A stretch of DNA of 64,000 bases, from contig OW818654.1 in NCBI GenBank assembly GCA_942492935.1, positions 1,984,001-2,048,000 on the forward strand, read 5' to 3'. A model generated the notes under the pieces. It was not told the DNA's origin and did not search any database. It saw only the letters and a list, made by a program, of their open reading frames with translations. This document shows, one piece after another, positions 28,023 to 37,798 of this stretch (positions within the stretch are counted from its first letter, which is position 1; the number at the start of each line of letters is the position of its first letter). The translations under genes and the position numbers were made by a program. Source of the stretch: JANJUO01 sp942492935. GTDB taxonomy: Bacteria > Bacteroidota > Ignavibacteria > Kapaibacteriales > UBA2268.

Positions 28023-28484
28023 ATGAGAATTACCGAAATAATTACTATTGGATCAATTGCAATCAATTTGGTAGCGGATTCAAAAGATGAATTACTCGAA
28101 AAAATGTTATTATTAGCTGCGAAGTCAGGTAAAATAACTGATAATGATATTGCTTTAAAAGAAATTAAAGAAAGAGAAAAAATAATGTCAACTGGTGTTG
28201 GGAAGGGCATAGCCCTTCCCCATGCCAAAACTAATGCTGTAACAGAATCAGTTGGTTCGCTCGCTTTTCTTGCTGAACCTTTAGATTATGATTCTTTAGA
28301 TGGCGAACCTGTATCAATAGTTTTCATGTTGCTTGGTAGAGAGAATAACGTTGGTAATCATTTGCGATTATTAAGCAAAATATCCAGACTGATGAATAAC
28401 GAATCCTTTAAGATACAGCTTATGGACTGCGGTACAACAGAAGAAGTTGTTGACTTATTTAACAAAATGGAAGAAAATGATTAA
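28023..28484 (+). CDS. PTS EIIA type-2 domain protein (PtsN-like)
   Basis: A 153-residue single domain of the fructose/nitrogen EIIA class. The phosphorylated histidine is His67 in GIALPHAKT. No EIIB, EIIC or HPr is nearby, so it is more likely a regulator, like PtsN/EIIA-Ntr, than a sugar transporter part. It is squeezed between the nucleotidyltransferase (11-base gap) and the oxoglutarate dehydrogenase gene (25-base gap) on the same strand, suggesting co-transcription and a possible carbon/nitrogen link with 2-oxoglutarate metabolism; that link is inference. Confidence 0.87.
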   Translation: MRITEIITIGSIAINLVADSKDELLEKMLLLAAKSGKITDNDIALKEIKEREKIMSTGVGKGIALPHAKTNAVTESVGSLAFLAEPLDYDSLDGEPVSIVFMLLGRENNVGNHLRLLSKISRLMNNESFKIQLMDCGTTEEVVDLFNKMEEND

Positions 28485-28509
28485 TTTTTTTATTAGATAA
28501 GATTAAAAT

Positions 28510-31500
28510 ATGATTAATTTAAATTCTGCTTTTGAAGATGAACTGTATTTTATGTACTTGAAAGATCCTGATTCTGTTAGTAAGGAATGGAGAGATTATT
28601 TTGAAAAAGTACATGGCAAATCCGTTTTTGTACTTGATAACGGATTTGCAAAACCAGCATCAGATACAATGAATGAAACTCATCATTCATCTGTATCAAA
28701 ACCCTATTCTCAATTTAAATATAATTTAAAAAATGATGATTTCACAGAGCCGATTGGTTCGTATCAAGCTCAAATTGCAGGTATAATTCAGGAGAGTTTG
28801 TCAGTACCAACAGCTACTTCTTTTAGAACAATACCCGTAAAAGCACTTGATGAAAACAAGAGAATAATTAACCGTTATCATCATAAATTAAAAAAGCAAA
28901 AAATTTCATTTACACATATTCTTGCTTGGTCAGTTGTAAGAGCATTAAAGAAATTCCCTTTTTTGAATGATACAATTACTTTCGAGAATGGGATTCCTTA
29001 CAAAGTAAAGAGAAAATCATTAAATATTGGTCTTGCAGTTGATGTGAACCGTGCTGATGGAACTCGTTTGATGATGGTGCCTTGTATTAAAAATGCTCAA
29101 AATTTATCATTTATTGAATTTGTTAAAGAATTTGAATTATTGATAGAAAAGGCAAGAACTGATTCAATTAAATATGAAGAATTGATGGATGCAACAATTA
29201 GTCTTACCAATCCGGGTATGATTGGTACTTCTGCGTCCATCCCTCGCCTTTTTAATGGGCAAAGTATGGTTATTGCCTCTGGTTCAATTGATTATCCTCC
29301 AGAATTTCAAGCAGTGCGTCCAGAAACTCTTTCTACATTTGCTATATCAAAAGTTGTTCAATTAACTAATACTTATGACCATAGAATAATTCAAGGAGCA
29401 GAATCAGCTGAGTTTTTGAATTATATTAATAGATTACTACTTGGTTATGACCAGTTTTATGAACAAATTTTTTATAGTTTGAATATTCCGTTTGAACCAG
29501 TAAAATGGGCGAAAGATATTTCTGGAAAATTAAGTCCTTTTCATACTGAAGATGATATTGAAAAGGGAGCTCACGTAATGCTGATGATTAATGCTTATAG
29601 AGTGCGTGGGCATTTATTAGCAAATATCAACCCACTCGGTTTTGAAAATTATTATTATCCTGAGCTTGACCCAGCATATTATGGATTTACTATTTGGGAT
29701 TTGGATAGAGTATTTCATGCTGATGACTCATGGAATAACAATAATCCAACTTTAAGGGAGATTATTGAAATTCTAAGAGAAACCTATTGCGGTTCTATTG
29801 GAATTGAATTTATGCATATCCAAAATCCAGAAAAGAAGGACTGGATAAAGAGTAAATTAGAATTATCACGCAGTACTGTGGATTATTCAAAAGACGAAAA
29901 ATTACGAATTTTCAAAAAATTGGCTGAAGCCGAGCAATTTGAAAACTTTTTGCATACGAAATTTGTTGGAAGTAAAAGATTTTCATTAGAAGGTGGTGAA
30001 GCATTTATTGTTCTTTTAGATAGAATATTAGAACAAGCCGCAGAAAATCATTTACATACAGTCATCGTGGGTATGGCTCATCGCGGTAGATTGAATGTAC
30101 TTGCTCATAGTGTAGGAAAATCTTATATTAAAATGTTTAAAGAATTTGAAGGTGAAATTGACCCTGAATCATTCCAAGGTTCTGGTGATGTTAAGTATCA
30201 TCTTGGAGAGCAGGGAGTTTATAATAACTTTAACAATAATAAGGTGAATATCAAGTTAGCACCTAATCCATCGCATCTTGAGCTTGTAAACCCTGTTGTA
30301 GAAGGAATGGCTCGTGCTTTGGAGAATGAAATTCACGATAAATCTTATTCAAAAGTAATTCCTGTTCTTGTTCATGGAGATGCTGCATTTTCTGGGCAAG
30401 GTATAGTAGCCGAAACATTGAATTTATCACAATTAGACGGTTACAAAACGGGTGGAACGATTCATGTTGTTATCAATAATCAAATCGGTTTTACTACAAC
30501 AATCGAATCATCTCGTTCAACTGTTTATGCTACTGATATTGCTAAAATGATACAAACACCGATTATTCATGTTAATGGTAACGACCCTGAAGCAGTTCGT
30601 ACTGCGGCATCTCTTGCGGCTGATTATAGAGCGGCTTTCAAGTGTGATGTTATTATAGATATGCTATGCTATAGAAAATATGGACATAATGAGTCTGATG
30701 AACCAACTTATACACAACCACTTTTATACAAGAAAATTAAATCTTTGGAAAATGTATCACGACTTTATGAAAAAGAATTATTGAATGATGGCTTAGTTAA
30801 TATTGATGAAATTCAAAAAATTAGAAATGAAATCAAGACAAAATTAGATGAAGCTTTCAGCAGAAGAAAAGATAAAATTCAGCAAACACAGATATTAATT
30901 CAACCACATAAAGCTGAAAAAATATTCGATGACCACCATACTTCTGTTAATATTGAAATGTTATCCGAAATTACTAAAGCAATGACAACATTGCCATCTA
31001 ATTTTATTCCTAATACCAAAATATCTCAATTATTGAAAAAAAGATTAGAAATGATGCAATCATTCAAACCGATGATAGATTGGGGTATGGCTGAATCACT
31101 TGCTTTTGGTTCATTATTGATTGAAGGTAAAGAAATCAGATTTACTGGACAAGATTCACAACGTGGAACTTTCTCGCACCGACATGCTGTTTTGACAGAT
31201 ATGGAAACAGAAGCTGATTATACTCCATTGAACAATATCAGAAAAGGTCAAGCTCCTTTGAGAATTTTTGATTCCCCTCTATCTGAAATGGCAGTTCTTG
31301 GTTTTGAATATGGATATAGCGTAATTTCAAAAGATGGTTTAACTTTATGGGAAGCACAATTTGGTGATTTTGCTAATGGGGCTCAGCCAATTTTTGACCA
31401 GTTTATTTCTTGTGCTGAAGTTAAATGGGGGCAAACTTCTAATTTGGTAGTTTTATTACCACATGGTTATGACGGACAAGGTCCAGAGCATTCGAGTGCA

Positions 31501-32103
31501 AGAATGGAAAGATATTTGCAACTTGCCGCAGAAGAAAATATGATTATAGCAAATTTTACAATGCCTGCAAATTATTTTCATGCTCTTCGAAGACAAACAC
31601 TTATGCCATTCAGAATACCTATGATTGTGATGACACCAAAGGGAACACTCAGACATCCACTTGCAGTTTCATCAGTTGATGATTTGACAGATGGAAAATT
31701 TCATACAATTATTGACGATGATATTGAAAATAAATCAAATATTGAAAGAGTATTAATTTGCTCAGGTAAAGTTTATTTTGATTTATTCACAGAGAAACAG
31801 AAAAAAGCTATTGATAATATTGCTATTCTAAGATTAGAGCAGATTTATCCATTTGATAGTAATTTATTGAACAGCTTACTCGGTAATTACAACAATTTAA
31901 AAGAAGTATTTTGGGTGCAAGAAGAGCCGAAAAATATGGGTGCAGCTTCATTTGTAACACCTTTGATAACAGAAATTTTAAATTCAAATGTGAAATTCCG
32001 TTATGTGGGCAGAAAAGCGAGTGCATCTACAGCTACTGGATTTGCGAAAATTCATGTTGAAGAGCAAAATAAAATTATTCATCAAGCATTAACATTTGAT
32101 TAA
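28510..32103 (+). CDS. kgd: Multifunctional 2-oxoglutarate dehydrogenase E1 with E2-like N-terminal domain
   Basis: The 1197-residue protein starts with the short E1 N-terminal helix (about 1-40), has a linker, then a dihydrolipoyl succinyltransferase-like catalytic domain (about 95-320) with the active-site DHRIIQGAESAEFL, then full E1: HRGRLNVLAH, GDAAFSGQG (thiamine diphosphate site), NNQIGFTT and the C-terminal transketolase part. The layout is that of actinobacterial OdhA/KGD, where one chain does decarboxylation and succinyl transfer but borrows the lipoyl domain from pyruvate dehydrogenase E2. It drives 2-oxoglutarate to succinyl-CoA in the TCA cycle. No lipoyl domain is present. Confidence 0.93.
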   Translation: MINLNSAFEDELYFMYLKDPDSVSKEWRDYFEKVHGKSVFVLDNGFAKPASDTMNETHHSSVSKPYSQFKYNLKNDDFTEPIGSYQAQIAGIIQESLSVPTATSFRTIPVKALDENKRIINRYHHKLKKQKISFTHILAWSVVRALKKFPFLNDTITFENGIPYKVKRKSLNIGLAVDVNRADGTRLMMVPCIKNAQNLSFIEFVKEFELLIEKARTDSIKYEELMDATISLTNPGMIGTSASIPRLFNGQSMVIASGSIDYPPEFQAVRPETLSTFAISKVVQLTNTYDHRIIQGAESAEFLNYINRLLLGYDQFYEQIFYSLNIPFEPVKWAKDISGKLSPFHTEDDIEKGAHVMLMINAYRVRGHLLANINPLGFENYYYPELDPAYYGFTIWDLDRVFHADDSWNNNNPTLREIIEILRETYCGSIGIEFMHIQNPEKKDWIKSKLELSRSTVDYSKDEKLRIFKKLAEAEQFENFLHTKFVGSKRFSLEGGEAFIVLLDRILEQAAENHLHTVIVGMAHRGRLNVLAHSVGKSYIKMFKEFEGEIDPESFQGSGDVKYHLGEQGVYNNFNNNKVNIKLAPNPSHLELVNPVVEGMARALENEIHDKSYSKVIPVLVHGDAAFSGQGIVAETLNLSQLDGYKTGGTIHVVINNQIGFTTTIESSRSTVYATDIAKMIQTPIIHVNGNDPEAVRTAASLAADYRAAFKCDVIIDMLCYRKYGHNESDEPTYTQPLLYKKIKSLENVSRLYEKELLNDGLVNIDEIQKIRNEIKTKLDEAFSRRKDKIQQTQILIQPHKAEKIFDDHHTSVNIEMLSEITKAMTTLPSNFIPNTKISQLLKKRLEMMQSFKPMIDWGMAESLAFGSLLIEGKEIRFTGQDSQRGTFSHRHAVLTDMETEADYTPLNNIRKGQAPLRIFDSPLSEMAVLGFEYGYSVISKDGLTLWEAQFGDFANGAQPIFDQFISCAEVKWGQTSNLVVLLPHGYDGQGPEHSSARMERYLQLAAEENMIIANFTMPANYFHALRRQTLMPFRIPMIVMTPKGTLRHPLAVSSVDDLTDGKFHTIIDDDIENKSNIERVLICSGKVYFDLFTEKQKKAIDNIAILRLEQIYPFDSNLLNSLLGNYNNLKEVFWVQEEPKNMGAASFVTPLITEILNSNVKFRYVGRKASASTATGFAKIHVEEQNKIIHQALTFD

Positions 32104-32189
32104 TTGATTGTTTGGTAGAATAATTATAAAGAGTTAATTTTGAATTCTGCTTGTTTGCAGATTTGTTTAAACTATGAGATTCGATTATA

Positions 32190-32591
32190 GTGCAAAGATT
32201 TTTTTTAAAGTCTAAAATACATCAGGCAAAGATTACTCAAGCCGACCTTTATTACGAAGGAAGTTTGAGTATTGATTTGGATTTGATGGAAAAAGCTGAT
32301 ATTCTGGAAAATGAAAAAGTTTCAGTTGTTAATATTAATAACGGTGAAAGATTTGAAACTTATGTAATACCCGGAAAACGCGGAAGCGGTATTATTGGCT
32401 TAAACGGTGCAGCTGCACGTAAAGGTGCTGTAGGCGATAGAATTATTATTATCAGCTATTGTATAATGGACACTGATTCTGAAACATACAAGAATTATGC
32501 ACCAAATGTAGTACTTGTTGATGAAAATAATAAAATTAAACTAAATTACAACCATATTACAAATCCAAATAGCCCAGATGTTAATGAATAA
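32190..32591 (+). CDS. panD: Aspartate 1-decarboxylase PanD
   Basis: A 133-residue proenzyme, making beta-alanine for pantothenate and CoA. It self-cleaves between Gly24 and Ser25 (YYEGSLSID) to form the pyruvoyl group; the downstream signature RGSGIIGLNGAAARKGAVGD is complete. The start is GTG at 32190, giving the family's normal N-terminus (MQRFFLKSKIHQAKIT). The end overlaps the next gene by 8 bases (14 if an earlier ATG is used). Other pantothenate genes are not in the window. Confidence 0.95.
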   Translation: MQRFFLKSKIHQAKITQADLYYEGSLSIDLDLMEKADILENEKVSVVNINNGERFETYVIPGKRGSGIIGLNGAAARKGAVGDRIIIISYCIMDTDSETYKNYAPNVVLVDENNKIKLNYNHITNPNSPDVNE

Positions 32592-33339
32592 GAATATAGC
32601 CGTGCTTATCCTTGCCGCTGGCAAGGGTAAGCGTATGAATAACCCCGAAATTCCAAAAGTGCTTGCAAAATTATCAAATAATCCATTAGTTTACTATGTT
32701 CTAAAACAAACTTTTTTACTTGAACCTTTAAAAACAGTTGTTGTTGTTGGGCATAAAAAAGAATTAGTGATAGATTATTGCAATAATTCAGAATTTGAAA
32801 ATATTGAATTTGCTTATCAGGAACAACAATTAGGTACTGGAAATGCAGTACTGGTAGCAGAGAATAATTTAAAAGATAACAATTATTCTGTTTTAATTCT
32901 TGCAGGAGATGTACCTTTACTGCGAGCAAATACATTGTTAAATTTTATTGAAAAACATAAAGAGAATAATTCTGATTGCTCGGTATTATCAACAATTGCT
33001 CCAAATCCATCAGGATATGGAAGAATTGTAAGAGATGAAAATGGTAATTTTCTAAGAATAACAGAACATAAAGATGCAAACTCTGATGAATTAAACATCG
33101 ATGAAATAAATAGTGGAATTTTTCTTGTAAATTCTCAATTACTTTTTGATTCTCTAAAGAAAATTAGCAATAATAATTCTCAAGGCGAGTATTACCTTAC
33201 TGATATTATTGGAATTATGAAAAATGAACAAAGAAAAGTATTTGCCTTTGATTGTGCTGAATTTAACGAATTACAAGGTATAAATACAAGTGTTGAGTTG
33301 AAAGTTGCTGAAGAATTTTATAAAAATAATTATAATTAA
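32584..33339 (+). CDS. GlmU-like nucleotidyltransferase without the acetyltransferase domain
   Basis: About 251 residues corresponding to the N-terminal uridyltransferase half of GlmU: LILAAGKGKRM at the start, PKVLAKL, GTGNAV, LAGDVPLL, PSGYGRIVRD and INSGIFL, with GEYYLTDII near the end. The usual C-terminal beta-helix that acetylates glucosamine-1-phosphate is absent, so it may need a separate acetyltransferase or use a different sugar phosphate. It overlaps panD by eight bases and is followed 31 bases later by gpmA. A start at 32578 (two codons earlier) is equally possible. Confidence 0.88.
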   Translation: MNKNIAVLILAAGKGKRMNNPEIPKVLAKLSNNPLVYYVLKQTFLLEPLKTVVVVGHKKELVIDYCNNSEFENIEFAYQEQQLGTGNAVLVAENNLKDNNYSVLILAGDVPLLRANTLLNFIEKHKENNSDCSVLSTIAPNPSGYGRIVRDENGNFLRITEHKDANSDELNIDEINSGIFLVNSQLLFDSLKKISNNNSQGEYYLTDIIGIMKNEQRKVFAFDCAEFNELQGINTSVELKVAEEFYKNNYN

Positions 33340-33370
33340 TGGAAAAAATAAATTTTATTAAAGGTGAAAA

Positions 33371-34117
33371 ATGTACAAAATAGTGCTTTTACGACATGGC
33401 GAAAGCCAATGGAATATGGAAAACAGATTTACCGGCTGGGTTGATGTTGACCTTTCTGAAAAGGGAATAATTGAAGCCCAAAAAGCTGGAGATACTTTAA
33501 AAGAAGCTGGTTTTACTTTTGATATTGCATTTACAAGTACTCTAAAAAGGGCTATCAGAACTCTTTGGATTACTTTGGATAAACTCGACTTATTATGGAT
33601 ACCTGTCTTAAAATCTTGGAAATTGAACGAAAGACATTATGGTGCATTACAAGGTTTAAACAAATCTGAAACTGCAGCTAAATACGGTGATGAACAAGTT
33701 TTGGTTTGGAGAAGAAGTTATGCAACACCACCACCATTTTTGACAAAAGATGATGAATACTACCCTGGTAATGACCCAAGATATAAGAATTTAGATGAAT
33801 CAGAAATACCATTAGGTGAATGTCTTAAAGATACTGTTGATAGATTTGTACCTTATTGGAATGATGTAATTTCTAAAGAAGTTCTTGCTGGTAAAAAAGT
33901 ACTTATAGCTGCTCACGGAAATAGTTTAAGAGCATTGGTAAAGCATTTAGATGATATTTCAGAAGAAGCAATTCTAAAATTCAATATACCAACAGCAATG
34001 CCATTGGTTTACGAGCTTGATGAAAATCTTAAACCAATTAAAAGCTATTATCTTGGTGATGAAGAAGAAGTAAAAAAAGCTATGGATTCAGTTGCAAATC
34101 AAGGCAAAGCAAAATAA
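33371..34117 (+). CDS. gpmA: 2,3-bisphosphoglycerate-dependent phosphoglycerate mutase
   Basis: A 248-residue glycolytic enzyme interconverting 3- and 2-phosphoglycerate. The phosphohistidine loop is LLRHGESQWN (His9), followed by NRFTGWVDVDLSEKG, the LNERHYGALQGLNK acid/base region, and the second histidine in AAHGNSLRALVKH. Length and motifs match bacterial GpmA. A terminator follows at 34151-34190, closing the panD-glmU-like-gpmA run. Confidence 0.96.
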   Translation: MYKIVLLRHGESQWNMENRFTGWVDVDLSEKGIIEAQKAGDTLKEAGFTFDIAFTSTLKRAIRTLWITLDKLDLLWIPVLKSWKLNERHYGALQGLNKSETAAKYGDEQVLVWRRSYATPPPFLTKDDEYYPGNDPRYKNLDESEIPLGECLKDTVDRFVPYWNDVISKEVLAGKKVLIAAHGNSLRALVKHLDDISEEAILKFNIPTAMPLVYELDENLKPIKSYYLGDEEEVKKAMDSVANQGKAK

Positions 34118-34150
34118 TAGCCTTCTCACAAAATATTTGAATTTAAGTTT

Positions 34151-34190
34151 AAAATCATCCGATATTATATTAGATATCGGATGATTTTTG
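34151..34190 (+). terminator. Rho-independent terminator after gpmA
   Basis: AAATCATCCGATAT pairs with ATATCGGATGATTT and is followed by TTTTGTTTT, 34 bases after the stop. Confidence 0.88.
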
Positions 34191-34205
34191 TTTTATCCAA
34201 ATAAA

Positions 34206-34551
34206 GACCTCGAAGATGTCAAATGCTTATAGTAAAGATAATTAACATTTAAATTCGACCACGAAGAGGTCGTATCAGAGCAAAGGCAAATTCTTTTCTA
34301 TAATCATTGAATCACTAAGGGATATGGGAAAAAATTTAAAAAAAATTCCTTGTTTTTTGTGGAGCTGGGAGATTGTTTTTGTTACCAACTCCATAGGAGT
34401 TTCCTATTTGTAGAAAAATCTGAATTGATCGAATTAACTCCATAGGAGTGGGTTTTTTCATTGTATATTACAAATTACGGTTAAATTCGCACCTACGGTG
34501 CTTAATTGTTTAAGGTTTTGCATTGCTACTAGCAGGTTGCAACTACGTTGC
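34206..34551. repeat. Run of same-architecture short palindromes
   Basis: This gap (34118-34623) has no gene but at least six 13-15-base palindromes with 5-6-bp arms and ~3-base loops: GACCTCGAAGATGTC (34206-34220, one mismatch), GACCACGAAGAGGTC (34257-34271, one mismatch), AACTCCATAGGAGTT (34387-34401) and its near copy at 34436-34450, GCACCTACGGTGC (34489-34501) and GCAACTACGTTGC (34539-34551). Sequences differ but the plan is the same. Confidence 0.75.
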
Positions 34552-34560
34552 AAAATAAAA

Positions 34561-34600
34561 AAACATCCGATGCTTTCAAAAAACATCGGATGTTTCATTA
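34561..34600 (-). terminator. Rho-independent terminator after ahcY
   Basis: AACATCCGATG and CATCGGATGTT form the stem. On the minus strand it is followed by a T run, 20-odd bases after the ahcY stop. Confidence 0.88.
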
Positions 34601-34623
34601 AAAAATCAATTAAGATTTAAATC

Positions 34624-35937
34624 TTAGGTTCCAGCATTATAATCATTGATGTATGCAATTTGCTCTGCAGTTAATGAATCAATACCCAAGCCCATCATTT
34701 CTAATTTTGTTTTTGCAACAAATTCATCTTGGTCAAGTGGAATATCCATAACTTCGATTGGCATTTTTTCGCCTGATTTATATCTTTCAACCAATGATAA
34801 ATGTGCCATAAATTGATTAGCAAAAGACATATCCATTACTTCTGATGGATGACCTTCTGCCGCCGCAAGATTAATCAATCTGCCTTGAGCAAGCAAGTAA
34901 ACTCTATTGCCATTTTTCAAAGTGTATTCTTCGCAATTTGGACGGATTGTTCTTTTCTTTGTAGATACTTCTTCTAATTCTGGAATGTTTATTTCTGCAT
35001 CATAATGACCAGTATTGCAAACGATAGCTCCGTCTTTCATTACTTCAAAATGCTCTTTGCGGATAATATCCTTAACACCTGTTGCAGTTACGAAAATATC
35101 GCCAACTGAAGCGGCTTGTTCCATAGTCATAACTTCGTGCCCTTCAAGAATGCCTTTCAAAGCGGCAGTTGCTCTAACTTCTGTAACGATAGTGTTTGCA
35201 CCAAGACCTTTTGCTCTTTTTGCAACACCTGAACCGCAATGACCATGACCAGCAACAACGAAATTCTTTCCTGCAATCAAAACAGAAGTTGCACGAATGA
35301 TACCATCAATTGTTGATTGACCTGTTCCATAAACATTATCAAAATCCCATTTTGTTTCTGCGTCATTTACTGCATAAACAGGATATAATAATTTTCCTGC
35401 CGCAGAGCGTGAACGCAAGCGATGAACGCCTGTTGTTGTTTCTTCTGAGCCACCGATAATGTGAGTAGTGGCAAGTTCTGGATATTTTTCGTGAACTGTA
35501 TCAATCAAATCGCATCCATCATCAAGAGTTAGATGTGGTCTTGCATCGATTGTGCGTTCGATACACCAATAGAAATCTTCCATATTACCATACCAAGCAT
35601 ACATTTTGATGCCGTCTTTTGCAAGAGCCGCCGCAACTGCATCATGAGTAGATAATGGATTACAACCTGACCAAAGAACTTCAGCACCACATTCTTTTAA
35701 AGTGCGGATCAAAACTGCAGTTTCTTTTGTAACGTGCAAACAACCAGCAATAGTAAAACCTTCGAAAGGTTTTGTTTTGCTGTATTTTTCGCGTAAGCCC
35801 ATCAAAACGGGCATTCTTGATTCTGCCCAATCAATAAGCAACTGACCTTCATCAGCAAGGTTAATATCTCTAACGCAATATTGACCTTCTACTTCAGAGA
35901 AGTTACCTGTTGCTTTTTTTTGAGGAATATTCGACAT
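34624..35937 (-). CDS. ahcY: Adenosylhomocysteinase
   Basis: A 437-residue NAD-dependent enzyme that splits S-adenosylhomocysteine into adenosine and homocysteine, removing the inhibitor formed by methyltransferases. Motifs: HVTKETAVLIRTL, WSGCNPLSTHD, the NAD site VAGHGHCGSGVAKRAKGLGA and the C-terminal LDQDEFVAKTKLEMMG with final NDYNAGT near the end. It ends the metK-HEPN-MNT-ahcY run, starting 36 bases after the MNT stop, so production and recycling of S-adenosylmethionine are linked in one operon. Confidence 0.96.
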   Translation of the reverse strand: MSNIPQKKATGNFSEVEGQYCVRDINLADEGQLLIDWAESRMPVLMGLREKYSKTKPFEGFTIAGCLHVTKETAVLIRTLKECGAEVLWSGCNPLSTHDAVAAALAKDGIKMYAWYGNMEDFYWCIERTIDARPHLTLDDGCDLIDTVHEKYPELATTHIIGGSEETTTGVHRLRSRSAAGKLLYPVYAVNDAETKWDFDNVYGTGQSTIDGIIRATSVLIAGKNFVVAGHGHCGSGVAKRAKGLGANTIVTEVRATAALKGILEGHEVMTMEQAASVGDIFVTATGVKDIIRKEHFEVMKDGAIVCNTGHYDAEINIPELEEVSTKKRTIRPNCEEYTLKNGNRVYLLAQGRLINLAAAEGHPSEVMDMSFANQFMAHLSLVERYKSGEKMPIEVMDIPLDQDEFVAKTKLEMMGLGIDSLTAEQIAYINDYNAGT

Positions 35938-35973
35938 TTAAATTTTTCCTTTTTTTATAATATATATTAAAAA

Positions 35974-36297
35974 CTAATTTACTTCAATAGAATGATTAAC
36001 AATGTAATCTAAAATGCTTCCTTCGTCAATGCTGATTAAGTCCTCATTCTTATATAATTTCGGTTCAATTCTTAAATCAACCTGACGAGCTAAATTCCAT
36101 AATTTCGGACCAATTTCAAAAAATTCATCTATACTTTTGTAATTTATAAACAGTGCTACATCAATATCACTATCTTCGGTATATGTTCCATTCGCATAAG
36201 AACCAAAAATCAAAGCTTTACTTAATTCAAAATTCTCTTCAACCTTCGATTTGTAATTCTTTACAATTTCTACTATTTTATTTGGTGAAGTATCCAT
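35974..36297 (-). CDS. MNT-type minimal nucleotidyltransferase
   Basis: A 107-residue protein of the DNA polymerase beta superfamily with the core signature GSYANGTYTEDSDIDVALF: GS followed by the paired aspartates of a metal site. Proteins of this size pair with HEPN proteins; in the studied HepT-MntA systems the nucleotidyltransferase modifies and neutralises the HEPN RNase. The coding region overlaps the end of the HEPN gene by 25 bases, showing tight coupling. It lies inside a housekeeping operon between metK and ahcY. Confidence 0.85.
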   Translation of the reverse strand: MDTSPNKIVEIVKNYKSKVEENFELSKALIFGSYANGTYTEDSDIDVALFINYKSIDEFFEIGPKLWNLARQVDLRIEPKLYKNEDLISIDEGSILDYIVNHSIEVN

Positions 36298-36656
36298 GAA
36301 TGTAATTCCTTTGTTTTTGTTAAAATATACTCAGCATATTCTTTTTTAAAACCTTTGGCTAATTCCATTACATTTTCAGAATATCTACCTTCTATGTAAT
36401 AAAAATTTAATTCATCTAAAAACTTAACAAATTCGGTGCTCAATTGCAATTCAGATATAATAAATAATTTATTCAAATTATGAATATATGGTGGCGTTTG
36501 ATTAGTTTTGAAATTGATAAAAGCTTTCAAAATCTTTTCAATAGATTGTTGACAAGTGAAAGCTACGTATAAATATCTTCCAGAATCAAACATTGCAACT
36601 GCAGTATCATAATCATAATCTGAATTTGCAATCCAATTTGCAACAGATTGTTTCAT
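36273..36656 (-). CDS. HEPN-domain protein
   Basis: A 127-residue all-helical protein with a HEPN pattern: a first helix around SDYDYDTAVAMFDSGRYLYVAF, then QQSIEKILKAFINF. The catalytic R-x4-6-H motif of HEPN RNases is not seen, so it may be the substrate-binding (PF05168-like) kind rather than an active toxin. Its ATG overlaps the metK stop (TAATG), and its end overlaps the MNT gene. This may be a toxin-antitoxin pair or an adaptor for a nucleotidyltransferase; the sequence does not decide. Confidence 0.82.
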   Translation of the reverse strand: MKQSVANWIANSDYDYDTAVAMFDSGRYLYVAFTCQQSIEKILKAFINFKTNQTPPYIHNLNKLFIISELQLSTEFVKFLDELNFYYIEGRYSENVMELAKGFKKEYAEYILTKTKELHSWILHQIK

Positions 36657-37798
36657 TACGCCAATTTCTTAAATAAATCTACCAAATCCAATTTTTCCCA
36701 AGGAAACATATTTCTGCCAAAATGACCATAAGCGGCAGAAGCACGGAAAATTGGCTTTCTCAAATCAAGGCGTTCAATAATACCTTTTGGAGATAAATCA
36801 ATATTTTCACTAATAAATCTTTCCAAATCACGTGGATTTACTTTTGAACGGCCATGAGTATCTACATGAATACTTACAGGTTGTGGCACGCCAATAGCGT
36901 AAGAAAGTTGGATTGTACATTCATTGGCAACACCAGCTGCAACTATATTCTTTGCTATATGTCTTGCGGCATAAGCGGCAGAACGGTCAACTTTTGTTGC
37001 ATCTTTTCCGGAAAATGCACCGCCACCGTGAGGAGCTTTGCCACCGTAAGTATCAACAATAATTTTTCTACCAGTTAAGCCAGTATCACCATGCGGACCA
37101 CCAATAACAAAACTACCAGTTGGGTTCACATAGTATTTAGTATTTTCATCAAGATATTGAGCAGGAATTACATTTTTGATTAATAATTCAATCACATCAT
37201 CTTTGATTTTGCTTTGCTTAACATCAGGATGGTGCTGAGTAGAAATTACAACTGTATCTACTCTAACAATTTCATTATTTTCATTATATTCAATAGTAAC
37301 TTGAGACTTAGAGTCAGGTCTCAAATATGGCATATCATTTGAATTTTTTCTAATATCTGCTAATTTTTCAACCAATTTATGTGCATACATAATTGGAGCA
37401 GGCATCAATTCTTCTGTTTCAGTATTTGCATAGCCAAACATCATACCTTGATCGCCAGCACCGCCAGTATCAACACCCATTGCAATGTCAGGTGATTGAT
37501 GATTAATAACATTGATAATAGCCGCAGAGTCTGCATCAAATCTCAATCCAGCATCAACATAGCCAATATCACGAATAACATCACGAACCAATTTCTGCAA
37601 ATCAACATAAGTATTAGTTGTAATTTCGCCACCAACAACAATCATTCCAGTAGATGCAAAACACTCACAAGCAACGCGACTTGCAGGATCATCTTTGAGC
37701 ATTGCATCAAGAACAGCATCTGAAACTTGGTCGCAAATCTTGTCTGGATGCCCTTCGGAAACTGATTCCGAGGTGAACAAATATGAGTTTTTTTCCAT
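36656..37798 (-). CDS. metK: S-adenosylmethionine synthetase
   Basis: A 380-residue enzyme making S-adenosylmethionine from ATP and methionine. Family signatures: TSESVSEGHPDKICDQ at the start, GAGDQGMMFGYA, TGRKIIVDTYGGKAPHGGGAFSGKD and AYGHFGR near the end. Complete and of normal length. It is the first gene of the run to ahcY and starts 38 bases after the upstream nucleotidyltransferase stop; the gap is too short for a SAM riboswitch, and none is seen. Confidence 0.97.
   Translation of the reverse strand: MEKNSYLFTSESVSEGHPDKICDQVSDAVLDAMLKDDPASRVACECFASTGMIVVGGEITTNTYVDLQKLVRDVIRDIGYVDAGLRFDADSAAIINVINHQSPDIAMGVDTGGAGDQGMMFGYANTETEELMPAPIMYAHKLVEKLADIRKNSNDMPYLRPDSKSQVTIEYNENNEIVRVDTVVISTQHHPDVKQSKIKDDVIELLIKNVIPAQYLDENTKYYVNPTGSFVIGGPHGDTGLTGRKIIVDTYGGKAPHGGGAFSGKDATKVDRSAAYAARHIAKNIVAAGVANECTIQLSYAIGVPQPVSIHVDTHGRSKVNPRDLERFISENIDLSPKGIIERLDLRKPIFRASAAYGHFGRNMFPWEKLDLVDLFKKLA

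Noticed and set aside
28510..29500. Separate E2 gene fused by assembly error to 2-oxoglutarate dehydrogenase E1
   Set aside because: The E2-like/E1 layout is the known KGD/OdhA architecture and the reading frame is continuous.
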